Assembly (NCBI RefSeq): GCF_032854445.1
Contig: NC_088306.1
Span: 21,921,764-21,985,763 of the forward strand
Direction: 5' to 3'
DNA length: 64,000 nt
Source of the DNA: Liolophura sinensis
Taxonomy: Eukaryota > Mollusca > Polyplacophora > Chitonida > Chitonidae
Shown: positions 1 to 13,200 of the stretch, piece after piece
Numbering within the stretch: the stretch's first letter is position 1
Layout of the letters: each line of letters starts with the position of its first letter
Notes under the pieces: generated by a model
Told to the model about the DNA's origin: nothing
What the model saw: only the letters and a program-made list of their open reading frames with translations
Database searches by the model: none
Translations under genes and position numbers: made by a program

Positions 1-973
1 ACATATACATATTAGAATTTTACGCCTTTAATTCAATTAAAACGGCCTCAATTCATTGTTTTATTTTTTTGGTGCCAAAAACATGGCTTGACTCAAGTAA
101 CTCTTCACAATTAAGAAATTTTCTTGAAATTTTTGTACTGCATTTATTCATAGAGAAAACGTTTGTAGACACAGTCTAAATTCGGGCTTATTCCAGAATT
201 GAGCTGTTCACTGCTGAATGTAAATCAGTGGTGAAGAACACAAGATTCTATGTGCAGGGATATATTTTGAGTCACTTTGGTTCTAGAAAACATTTGGGTT
301 CCCAAACGGTTGGCCGCCCAATCAAACAAGCTGTTTTAAAACTAACAAGTAAATTAAACAAAATATGATGGTTTTACCAATAAAAAGTTATGTTTGTATA
401 TGAATTTCTTAAACGCTCTTAGAAAGCATAATTTTTAGTTGCATTTTTAAAATTTCTTAATGTACAGTCTCAATGTCACCATTGAAGTTTGAGATCAGAA
501 CCTTTAATGTTTTTCTAGATGTGGCTCTGACTTGCCATGATGTTTTTGTAGCAACCTGATCTTAAGCTGTGTTAAGGCATATATTATTGTAGTTAGCAGA
601 GGTGTGGATATTTGTAATGGTTGTCATCATTGTGTTGTCAAGAATGTTGAAAATGTTTAAGAAGTCTCCTTTCTTTTCTTCTTTACCCAAAAAATTTGTT
701 GGCTGGTATGTAATGTGGCAGTCTTGACCTAACAACTTTCTCTGGAGGCGGCGATTTCAGAAAAGTCACCATATGCTATTAAATTTCCAGCCTTATTTGT
801 ACATACCTGCTGAAAAATGTCTAGATATTCTGCCCTTGCTTTTTCCACTAAGAAAAATAAAACAACAAACCAAAATGCTCTTCACATGTGTTGTCTGATC
901 CACCCTGAAAAAACTAACCTTGTGCTTTGCTTCTCTTTTTTTTTTTTTTTTTTTCCTCTCTTGTATCTTTTAG
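1..973 (+). other. Intron of the muscleblind gene (5' part off-window)
   Basis: No coding segment is recognised here. The stretch is AT-rich and ends with a long T tract and the acceptor ctttTAG at 971-973, directly before the ZnF3-4 exon. The exons for the first CCCH pair and the start codon must lie upstream of the window. Confidence 0.7.
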
Positions 974-1216
974 GTATGTCGAGAGTTTCAAAGAGGTACA
1001 TGTACGCGACAACCTAGTGAGTGTCGCTTCGCGCACCCTCCAGAAAACGTAACAGTAGACAGTTGCGACAACCAAGTAACGGTGTGTATGGATTACATCA
1101 AGGGGAAATGTTCGAGGGACTCTTGTAGATATTTTCACCCGCCTCTCCATCTGCAGGCACAGATAAAAGCTGCTCAACAACGAGCTAACGTTGCAACTGT
1201 GCAAGCCCAAGCTATG
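974..1216 (+). CDS. MBNL: MBNL exon: CCCH fingers 3 and 4
   Basis: The exon is 81 codons, phase 0 at both ends, between ctttTAG and ATG|gtaggg. It starts at [10 protein letters not shown], so the whole tandem finger pair sits in one exon, as in vertebrates. First finger: CX7CX6CX3H (ends RFAH). Second: CX7CX4CX3H (ends RYFH). A basic helical tail, QAQIKAAQQ, follows. This is the best conserved part of the gene in the window. Confidence 0.95.
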
Positions 1217-4200
1217 GTAGGGTAAAAGCACCTGCTTTACATCTACTTAAATTCCCTATCTTTTCTGTCTCTCCTTGTATTTACACTGTATCCTAATTTT
1301 AGTTTTTTTTTTTTGGCTCTTTTTTTTTGTTAACCCTACTTACATATCTGTTTATTATTATTTTATGTTTTTTTTGGGATTCTTTTGTTCATCAAGTATC
1401 CCTTTTTGGCTTTTGAAACTTTGATGCATTGATGATCTGTATTCGTAATTTAGTTGAATAATAAGCTTTTTTTTATTTTTCATTTGTTTTTTTTATATTA
1501 ATTATATCTCTTAACGTTGGGGTGAGTTGAACTGTCTGCACCCATTAACAGATAGATTCTCTTGATTTCTCTGTGGTTGTTTTTAATTTTTACTTTGACC
1601 TGTTTATAATTTTAACATCTCTGTGACAACTGCAGTAATCTGCCCAGAGTTCACATGTCTTGCTGACTCTGGCATGTCAAACTCTACTCTGCAATGCTGC
1701 GACATAGCTTCTCTAGCTCAGAAATGCTTTCAGATTTTTTTTATAATTAGAGTTGAACATTTTTTTTTTGTCATTATTATTACTAAATTTCTCTCTTTTT
1801 TGTCCTTTTTCATTATTATTTTTATTTTTTATTTTTATGTCTGTCTGTCCAAACGTCTGTGCACTCATCTATCTGCTTTTGGTCGCAAAGTTAACCAATC
1901 ATGAAGGTGCTAGAAGGTCAGGGGATTTAACTGCGTGGAAAAGGGCTAAAACGACATCTGGTGATAGAAAGTTGCGATCATTCTGCAAACTGCCTCTGCC
2001 TTCGGTACCTTCTGCGCAAGGCATTGTGCTCAAACCCACCGCTCCCAGCAGTCGGGCCAGTGAATCTGAGGGAGCAGAATGACAAACTCTACATCGCCTA
2101 ATCGCTTTCTTTATATACCTTGGCTACTTTTTTTCTTTCTGACACCTTGTGATGACTTATAGTGGTGAAAAACTCTGGCTTTTTCCATCCCCCCGGCATA
2201 TTTGCGAGTTTTGTAGATCTCTCAGAGCCATAGTTTTGAAGTTGTCATTGGTGTTTATAGCAACACTACTACCTGTGGCCCTGTTTTACTAATTGCCATC
2301 TTAGGTATACACCATATTAGAAGTGACTCCTGTGTATTTATGATTGTATCTGTATGTACTTGTACATGCCATACAAGAGCCTGCTCTTTTTATACTGTCC
2401 TTCACTCAACTATCTATGTACGTACACTTGCCTCAGTGGTCACGTTTATACTTCGAGGTATGTCTCTTACTTGGCCTGCTTTCTAGAAGTACTCGTAGCC
2501 CTTTTAACAGCTTTAGCTTCTTGTTCAAACTTTGTATTAGCCGTATGCTAGATTTGGTGAGTGGGCTGAACACCTCAGGGGAAATAACTCTATCCTGTGT
2601 AGGAGATGTAGCACCGCTGTCCTCGGCATGTGTTTTAGTTTGACCGAGAGTTCGGCTTTGCCCTGTCTCCCCCCTGATGTAATTTATACACAAACCGTCG
2701 ACCTTGACATGACCTTCCTCCTGTGACATGACCTTGACCTTTGACCTTGACCTTCACTGAAAAAAAAAGAAAAGAAAAGAAAGATACCATACAGACAGAA
2801 CACAATCACACTCACACATACACATTCACAACGAGCCGACTGATGTTATTCTTGACCCGTGACAAGAACACGCCGCTGACCGTTGATAGCCCTGTCCGAT
2901 CACGCCTGCAGATAAAGACAGGACTGGTACCCATGGTCGCAGTATGTATGGAACAAATAGGCTCAGCCAACCTCATGTTTCAGCTTCCTTGTCTTTATGT
3001 TTTGTGAGGGGGACAGTCTTACTCATTTTGAAGGCGCACTCTCGCTTGAACTGGTGAACTGGGTCTGTGCTTTACGATTTTTTGGGCTGGGGGGTAGGGG
3101 GGTGGGGTAGTAAAACCTGTGTTGTAATTGACTTGTTTTAATATAGTGCACCAACTCTTCCGCCTAGTGTGAAATTTTCTGTACCACGCTTGATGTTGAT
3201 TTAGTGTTGTCCTAAAGCCCAATCAAGGACTTATGTCCAGCACTCATATGCCCATCAAAATTATTAATTTGCGAAATGTTAGATCAACAAAATGAAATTT
3301 CTAGGGGAAAAAACTTCATCACACCTAGAAGACAGGAAGCCCGTTGAAACATTGGCACGAAACATGATGTTGGTATGGCCTGATCTTATTTTAAGCGTCT
3401 TAAGCGTAAGATATGAGAAGCATTAAGCTGAATTTAGCTCTGATTTGTGAAATTTGATTATTGACACTGATCAGGGTAATTTATTTGATTTCTGTGCAAA
3501 CTTTACTTCACATAATGTAAATTTAGAAAATCTTTAAAACTTTTTAAGAATTCTTCAGCTGGTTACCATGATGATGGTGAATAGTAAATAGATGTTTTAA
3601 CATTCCTGAAGCTCTTCACTAGTGTTTTTACTTTTGTTTTGTTTTATTTGTATACTTTCTCTATTCTATCTTTATATTTTACTTTCTAGATCTGTTTGTA
3701 TAGCTGGAGAGTTTTCCGTTCCAAGTGTTTTACTTCCTCTGTCAAAATTCACCTTCTTGATGCTAAGTCTGATCACCTCACTTAGCCAAGAACGCGTTGC
3801 TATAAAGGGTTTATGATTTTGTTTTGAAAAGGAAAAAAAATACTTTTTGTTTTGTTTTTGGTTGGTTAGGGCTTTGTTCAGTCAGAATTCTAGAAAAGCG
3901 ACACTATAAAGAGAGCGAAGATGCCAAATGATGCTGATCGACTTTTGACTGGGTGGGGCATTACAATCAGTGACTAGTGTTTTAGCGAAGAGCATGTTAA
4001 CCAGTTCGAGTGGGGAAATCTTCTAGCTTTTGTAAACATTGTATAAACTATTTGAATATAAAAAATGCATGTTGGTTTATCTTTACCAATGGTGCTTTTT
4101 TTTTTTTATTTTCATTACCCATCATGCATTGCTGCTTGCTGTTGTCATGTGCCGCCATCCCTGCCATGCTGCCATTTCATTGGCCAATCGCCATCATGTG

Positions 4201-7200
4201 CTCTGCATACTAATTAGCCGCAAGTGGTTGAGGTCTTGACAGGAAAGAAGAGACCTCGTGACCCGCAAGACGATCTCGTACTGGTACTATTCCCATGATG
4301 CTTTGCATGTAGCTGTAGTGTGCTATTATTTAAAGATGAGAAGGATATATTGCACAGTCACATGACGTTTTTACCAGCTGTCTTTTTCTGCTTCCTAGGA
4401 TTATTTTTTCGTCTCCTTATAATCACACACCTCATACTGATTTGGTCGTTTTATTCGTCAGCTTCCACACGGAGCATTTTGACACTGTTGCATGAGGTCT
4501 TTCGGCTGCTTGTACGTCTCTATGGAAACCCTGATTTGGACAGTAACCTTGGATTGTACTTTTTTTTTTTTTACTGTCATGTGATTATGCAATTATTTCT
4601 ACTTCAGACAAAAAAAAAGAAAAAAAGGAGATTGTAAAGAATTAAAGTTTGTAATGGCTGATACCTCTGTAATGATCTTAATGTAAACCTTGTTCCTTCA
4701 GTCTTTTTTCTGCCTTTCTAAGCTACTGATGTGCTTTAAGGATTGGCACAGCTGCCTAACAGCTACATTTGGCGAAGCAAATTTCAAAACCAGAATCTTA
4801 AAGCTTAACAACTTTTTTTTTTCCACAAAAACGCAGATCTTCAAAACACATTTTCATAACATCCTAAGCACATTGTCTTGAGGACAGCAAAAAAAAAAAA
4901 AAAAAAAAAAGAATGAAAAATAAATGTCTTCTTCAAAACAGAAATTATTGTTTGGTCTGGCCATTTTTTTTTTTTTCTTTTTATGGTTTGGGTCTTTTCG
5001 GCAAAAATAAGAATGTTTGTTTTTGAAGCAATTTTTTGTAGGTGAGAAGGTTTAACACTTCGTATGTTTTACCTTCGTTGCCCACAGAACTCTATCCCGG
5101 GAATGGTCCCTTATGCAAAACGCATGGCTGTAACCGACAATAAGAGTGGAGTGCCAATGTATCAACCAGCAGGCCTGGCCAGCTATCAACAAGCTCTCGC
5201 TGCCATGCAACTACAACAGCAACCCTATATCCCTGTCACTTGTAAGTATACCTTTATATATGTTGTGTCATCTCCGTTGTTGTTGTTATTTGGTTGTATA
5301 TATGCACTGTTCTTTTTTTTTTTTTTTTAACCCTACTAATTCTTAATTTTTCTTCAATCGTAGAAGGCGTGTTAGTATATTGGTTTGGCTTTATGCGCGT
5401 AGTTTGATAGGCCTGGAAAATGAGAAGAATAAATACAAAAAAAACTTGGATGTTAGGGCATTGCTTTGTGGGGTACCATAGGAAGATTTATACAAGATAA
5501 CAATGCTAACAGGGATTTTGTTATGCAACACCGACAGCAGTAAAGACAGACACTTCCACAAAGTCATTTCTTATTTATTATTAGAGTCAATATTTATAAC
5601 CTGTTCAGAATGCTTAGTTTTTGGCTTTTGAAGTTGAAATTTTGACACATTTGTCATAAAATAATATTGATGATGAGATCAAAGTTTTAATTTGTCGAAA
5701 CATAAGGTCTAAAAGTGTATTTCAAACTCTGTCACAAAGGGCTTTGTGGAATCAGCACTTGGGGCCTGAAATGTGTTTAAGCCACTTATTTCTAATCATG
5801 AGTTTTCGCCCCTCGCTGCTGCATATGTTGTTTTCTATCTGTCTATGCTTAATTGCTTCTTGTTTCTTTCAACTTTGTCACTTACAGAATCATCTTAGCT
5901 GTCAGATTTTCTGCTCTTTTCATTTCAACAAAGTGATTAGTGTCTGAGATAGCCCAGAGCCAGACTGAGCTACTGTCTCTTCCAGCAAACACAATAAAAC
6001 ATTTACTTTATTTATGTTTAGTAAAGCTTATTAGCATGGGCCATATTGGAAGAGAAATATTTTAAAATTTGCGAGAAAGGACAAAGAAAGTTATGGTCGT
6101 AGTTTTCCACTTTTATAATTTGCATAAGAGCAGCCAAGATGTACTTCGAAATCAAAATCACAAGGTGAGAAAATTTAGGAAGTCTGGCTCATATCTGGTA
6201 TTCAAGAAAAACAGATAAATCCTTTCAGTATATAATTATTCAAAATGGTTCAAATGTAATACTTTGACTTTTCACACATGTTATGGACATTAGACATCGT
6301 TCATAAAAACTTCCAAGCATCTTACATGACGTATAGTAAAATATATACAGCAACAAATGTTAAAGTGTGTGCCAGAAATGTACAGTGTCATACAGAATAG
6401 TATAAAGTGTCCGGGCCAGTTGTAAGTGGGAAGGTCTGCCAGCATCCTGTGGATGGTCGTGGGTTTCCCCAAGGCTCTTCCTCCCACCATAATGCTGGCT
6501 GCCGATTGTGTAAGTGATACACTTATCTCTTGCTCTTGAGTACAGCGTAAAATACCAGTGAAATAAATAAACCGTCTGGCTGTGCCCAGTTTCCCCCCAC
6601 CATAATGCTGTCCGCCTTTGTATAAGTTCTTGAGAACTGTGTAAAACACCAATGAAATAAATAAATAAATAAACTGCCTGGATGTTCCTCCGGTGTCTAC
6701 ATGGTTGCTATATCAACTGCCATGCTCCTTTTAGTGTGTTACTGTTTTAGTAGTACTTCACCTGTGGGGCTGAAGTTTTCATAAGAAGTGTTTAGTATCC
6801 ATTGAACAGTATGTGTGATATGTCAAAATCTTACACTTAAAACATTTTTAATAATTGCATTTTTAGGACTGTAATTGTTTTTTCTGGCCCACTCGATATA
6901 TGAAAAGATACTTGCTTCATGGAAAAGAGCAAATTATAGCCTCCAAATATGAAACAGTCTTCTTCATTTTTTAACCTTGTAGACTGCTAAAATGGTTTCC
7001 TAACGTTATTGCAATTTGGATTCATGCAGCTGGCAAATTGCCATGTTTGTTGAAGGAATTCCTAGACCAAAATCTGTCCAATTTTTTAACCAACACTGAG
7101 TGATATCTTGAAGTACGGTTTCTTGGACTGCAAAGGACACGTTGCATCTCCCAGTCAAAATCCAGTATTTTAAATTGAGGCAATTTTTTGTTTCTGGAAA

Positions 7201-10200
7201 CAAAGGGCATTTTGTTATTTTGAACAATATTGTATAAAAACACTTCTTGTAAATGTGGGTAAGAAAATGTCAAAGGCTTCAAAAGAATCGCTGTATTTAA
7301 GGCTTTGTCTCTTTACATAGATGATAGGCCTCGTTCTGATTAAAACTTTGAAATTTACGATTATTAAGTGTTCCAGGATTAAATTCTTTTTTTTCTTTTT
7401 GGCCTTTTAATTTGTGTATTTTTAAATAATAACTTCCAAATAACCTGATCACGGGTAGTTTATCTGGCAACACTTGAAATTTTGGTACATGTTTTTGCTG
7501 TTTCACATTTTTATAGAAATCAGATTGCTCAACTACACTGTTTTCACTGCCGAGTCTGAATTTAACCTTGGTTTAATCCTGGAACATTTGCTGAGTGAAT
7601 TAAACTGTTGAACAGGAAATAATGTCCTTGGACAGGAGATGGCTGGGTGATGAAACAAAGCCTTTCCAATCAAGATCAGCAGATAAACAATGCAACATAA
7701 TATAAAATGAAAAAACCTGAACCTAAAACTTGGTACCAAGTTTTTTTTGAATTTTTGATAATTATTCTGCACTGTATTTCCTGAATCGTTGACAGCAGAG
7801 CCAGCCTCTTTTCCAAAGACACTATCTTTGACCTTGGGTTAACCTTGAATGTTGTGTCCTCACTAACCTCCACGTGGTTTGTGTTTTGTCTCTTTCATGC
7901 CCTCTCACCTACTTCCTGTCGCTTGTCTCTCCACCCTTCTGCATGTTAACAACCGCTTCACCTCACCCGCTGGGCTTTGCGCACTGTTTCCATGGTAACC
8001 CTGTGCAGTAGGCTCGCTGATGGCGCCGCAGGTTGCAGCTGCCGTCACCACCGCCCCAGTGACGGTTGCACCGCTCGACTCTTTGGCCACTAACCTCGCT
8101 AGTGTTAATTACTTCGATGAAAATGACAAGGTAGTTGTGCTGGATTTGAGACTTCTTCATATTGCCTTCATCGAAACCTGCCTAAACTGATCCAGCCATG
8201 AAGGAAAGATGTGGATGTATAGCTTCAAGCGTCTTGCTTAAATCTGGACAACAGCTGCCATTTACATTCATTTAACAGACAAAATCGATTCCAGCTTCGG
8301 TTTAAAAGGAAATCCAGATGGATTCAGTGGGAATGACAGTTAAATTCTTTTGAAAAATGTATCGAAGAATGTGGCTGAAAATGTGGGTTTCTTTTCATAC
8401 AACTGAATGCATGCTTACATCTGTTGAGAAGAGAATTTGGCATTTTTTGAGTTGAAGCTTCCAGAGTGTATTTGCCAAATGCCCTCGTGACTTAGTAATG
8501 GAGCAGTCCATACTTTGAACATCGGCTACCATGATTATAATGGGAAATTCAGAATAACACGAAACTTTTCATTTGTTCCATTCATGCATTAATTGATTTA
8601 GGCAGGTTTCTTGTGTTGGGAAGTCATTTATTCTGGATAATGGATTCATTTTTTCTCATTTTAATACTCAAGTTTTCTCCATGTTTGTAGTCGGTCTACA
8701 AAACGAATACATAATTAGTTCATCTACATATTATTTCCAAGTAATTGTAATAGTACAAAACAAAAACACAGAAAAGAAAACCCCATTAATGTTAGGGCCT
8801 CTTGCACAAAAGTCACTGTAACCTTGTAACCTTTTCCTGCAAATGATGTTGTTTATAGGCCATAAGGAGGCAGGATTTACTAGGAAAATTACGAAAAAAT
8901 GGTTGACAAAGTTTTGTGAAAGTGGTCCCTGATCTCTTCATGGTTATTCACTAACAGCCTCATTGTAATCACAGTTGTTGAGTATCAGACAAGACGGCAC
9001 CTCTGCCTGGCCGTTGTCATGTAGAATTTAATTGTAACCTGCTTAATTGCACCTTCAGGGGTTGTCATAAAACTAGATTTAGGAAAGTGATATTAGACGT
9101 TGCAGACCCTGTACCTCTACTTTTTACCTGTTTTTTTATGAACCCTAAGAAAACCTATCCTCAAGATGCTGTAAAGTTGCAATTAGGACAGATAAGCAGT
9201 TAAGTCCTGGTGTCTCAATAGGCTCAAAATAAAAGTCCTATTTTTTTTTTTGGGTACGATCAGACACGATTTACGGTTAAAGGCATTGTAACTGCGAGGA
9301 TTAGAAACCCATTACCACAGGTAGTAGAACAGAGCTACATGTATACTGTAACATCTTTGTTCCCCTTGGCTGAAATCTTTCAAATGTTTTTGAAAACCAT
9401 GGAGAAGTTCCTGAAAGTATTTGATTTTCAATATTAAATGTCTATTAAATATTGAAATACTGGAACGCAGACAATATTTGCTGTTCATTTTGCCTGCACA
9501 AAGCATTTTCTTTCATGTGTGAGAATGTTACAACATAACGACATTGGCTGTAGACATTGCAGCAGCATGGTACATTGCACAGTCCTTTCTCAGAGGGCTT
9601 TGTTGGCTCAGATGGTTGAAAGGCTGGCTACTGACCACAATCAGGCCCTTGGTGTGTGGATTTTGTGGGTTCAAATCCAGCTGTCACTGCCCACCTTTGC
9701 CTTTATTTTTAAGACCAGATATTTGACGGGCATCTGGCGAAGGTTGGTGGTTCACTCGGTGCACTTTGGTTTCCTTCCCCTCCTATACATGTACCTGACC
9801 GCCATCCTAACAGTGAAAAATTGTTGAAAACAGTGTTAAGCACCTATCAGTCAATTGGGTTTATGGTCAGCAGTATTACTATATCAACAAAGGTTTACTT
9901 GTCTATTTGATGACCAAAACAAAGATGAGCATATTTATATACATGTATGTTACATGAAATATTCCTTCCAATCAGTGAAAAAGTGGAGAATTAGGTTAAT
10001 CACATGAGAAATTTGACTAAATCTTTCTGTCTGCCTTTGTCATTGCTTCTTGGTTTCATCTTTTTTTTTTTTTTTTTTTTTTGATTCTTTGTTTTTCATA
10101 TAGCTTGTTACATTTATCTTTTATTTTGTCAGTTGCTTTGCCTTGATTTATCACCACCCTGTAACGTGTATGGTTATGGTTTAAAAATCTTAATTCCTTT

Positions 10201-13200
10201 TATGAGTTCAGACTGAAGTACAAATTTTTTTCCAGCATAACACACACCAATTTGTAGACTGTTTCCTGGAAAAAAATAAATTCGTCCTCATTTAACACTG
10301 CCACTAGTTCTAGGATTTTGGAGGTTACTTCTTTGAACCTAGCTTTTTCTGGCTCACTGGGAGAAAGGCTGATCAATTTTGTACTTCATGTAAGCACATA
10401 TGAAATTGCTCAGTATTTTAAACTGTCTAATCTTTTACAGGGATGACCTTCATACATCTTGACTTAAATACAACACATATATACGCTTTCACACATGTGT
10501 ATGAGATCATTATTAAATACTTGATGTGATGTTCAGGAAGTCTTCTGTAAATCTTATACAGAAGATTTTCATATTAATCATATTATCGCACAATGACATT
10601 GCATTTCTTAAACTCATTTCACGTACATGTAGGGTATTGGCCTTTCTTGAAACGTGCAGTATTTTAACAATATTATGTGGCATAGTTAAGAGAACAGATG
10701 ATTTGCCTAATTTTGAGTTAATTGGCTACTACATACAGTAATCTTGATTGTTGTGTTTTCTTTACAGTTACTGGCCACCCTCCAAGTGTGCCGCGATTTT
10801 AGGTCAGGCCAGTGCCAAAGGCCTCAGTGCAAGTACGTACATTTATTGGATGGTAAGTGTCAATCAAAGTTGTTGTTTCACACTCTGGGTTCAGTATACC
10901 CATAGCATAGCTTGCCGAGTGGCTCACGGCACTTTCACAGGTACATTTGCCTCTGTGTGACGACCAGGTTGTTTGATTTAGTTCACTTTCAGCTGACTTT
11001 TCTCTACTATACATCTACATGAAGATCTCTACTATACTTATACATGAAGGTCCCTACTATACATATACATGAATGTCTCTACTATACATATACATGAATG
11101 TCTCCACTATACATATACATGAATGTCTCTACTGAATGTCTCTACTATACATATACATGAATGTCTCTACTATACATTTACACGAAGGTCTCTACTATAC
11201 ATCTACATGAAGATCTCTACTATACTTATACATGAAGGTCTCTACTATACATATACATGAATGTCTCTACTATACATATACATGAATGTCTCTACTATAC
11301 ATATACATGAATGTCTCTACTGAATGTCTCTACTATACATATACATGAATGTCTCTACTATACATCTACATGAATGTCTACTATACATCTACATGAAGAT
11401 CTCTACTATACTTATACATGAAGGTCCCTACTATACATATACATGAAGGTCTCTACTATACTTATACATGAAGGTCTCTACTATACATATACATGAATGT
11501 CTCTACTATACATCTACATGAAGGTCTCTACTATACATATACATGAAGGTCTCTACTATACATATACATGAAGGTCCCTACTATACATATACATGAATGT
11601 CTCTACTATACATATACATGAATGTCTCTACTGAATGTCTCTACTATACATATACATGAATGTCTCTACTATACATCTACATGAAGATCTCTACTATACT
11701 TATACATGAAGGTCTCTACTATACATATACATGAAGGTCTCTACTATACTTATACATGAAGGTCTCTACTATACATATACATGAATGTCTCTACTATACA
11801 TATACATGAAGGTGTCTACTATACATATACATGAAGATCTCTACTATACATCTACATGAATGTCTCTACTATACATCTACATGAAGATCTCTACTATACT
11901 TCTACATGAATGTCTCTACTATACATCTACATGAAGGTCTCTACTATACATATACATGAATGTCTCTACTATACATATACATGAAGGTCTCTACTATACA
12001 TATACATGAAGATCTCTACTATACATCTACATGAAGATCTCTACTATACATCTACATGAATGTCTCTACTATACATCTACATGAAGGTCTCTACTATACA
12101 TATACATGAATGTCTCTACTATACCTCTATATGAAGGTCTCTACTATACATATACATGAAGGTCTCTACTATACTTATACATGAAGGTCTCTACTATACA
12201 TATACATGAAGATCTCTACTATACATCTACATGAATGTCTCTACTATACATCTACATGAAGGTCTCTACTATACATATACATGAATGTCTCTACTATACA
12301 TATACATGAATGTCTCTACTATACATCTACATGAATGTCTCTACTATGCATCTACATGAAGGTCTCTACTATACATATACATGAATGTCTCTACTATACA
12401 TATACATGAATGTCTCTACTATACATATACATGAAGGTCTCTACTATACATATACATGAAGGTCTCTACTATACATATACATGAAGGTCTCTACTATACA
12501 TCTACATGAATGTCTCCACTATACATATACATGAAGGTCTCTACTATACATCTACATGAAGGTCTCTACTATACTTATACATGAAGGTCTCTACTATACA
12601 TATACATGAAGGTCTCTACTATACATATACATGAAGGTCTCTACTATACTTATACATGAAGGTGTCTACTATACATATACATGAATGTCTCTACTGTACA
12701 TCTACATGAATGTCTCTACTATACATCTACATGAAGATCTCTACTATACATCTACATGAATGTCTCTACTATACATATACATGAATGTCTCTACTATACA
12801 TATACATGAAGGTCTCTACTATACATATACATGAAGGTCTCTACTATACATATACATGAAGATCTCTACTATACATATACATGAATGTCTCTACCATACA
12901 TATACATGAAGGTCTCTACTATACATATACACGTACATGCATGCACATGCAGGTTTGTTTGATTTTAACAAACTGTGGCTCTCATTTCCTCCACCCCCAA
13001 AACTCGAGATCCATTGTGAAGTGGAAAATTCCATGGGCAAAATTGAGGGCATAAATCTCTTAAATTTGCCAAATAATATTAATTTGTAGTTGAAATGTAG
13101 TAACTCCTACCTGGTGTTTGGCTTAAGTGTGGGGAGACTTGCCGGCTTATTTGGCTAAACACAGCTCTCGCCACAGCATCTTGAATGTTGAGATTTCTGG

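Larger units (their letters stand above)
1217..5087 (+). other. MBNL intron, 3.9 kb, T-rich
   Basis: The intron contains a possible alternative terminal exon (1890-2082), a cluster of AGGTCA hexamers (2691-2758), two sequences resembling ZNF143/STAF sites (4115-4132 and 4290-4306), an A20 tract near 4890 and many T tracts. No other conserved peptide is seen. Confidence 0.6.
5242..8008 (+). other. MBNL intron, 2.8 kb
   Basis: The intron contains an inverted-repeat element copy (5549-5767) and a SINE-derived stretch with a partial internal duplication (6408-6675). A perfect palindromic X-box-like sequence lies at 7986-7999, within the last 25 bases of the intron. No further exon is recognised. 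Confidence 0.6.

Noticed and set aside
11015-12930. CRISPR-like array
   Set aside because: Units are directly adjacent without unique spacers and the DNA is clearly eukaryotic; it is a minisatellite.
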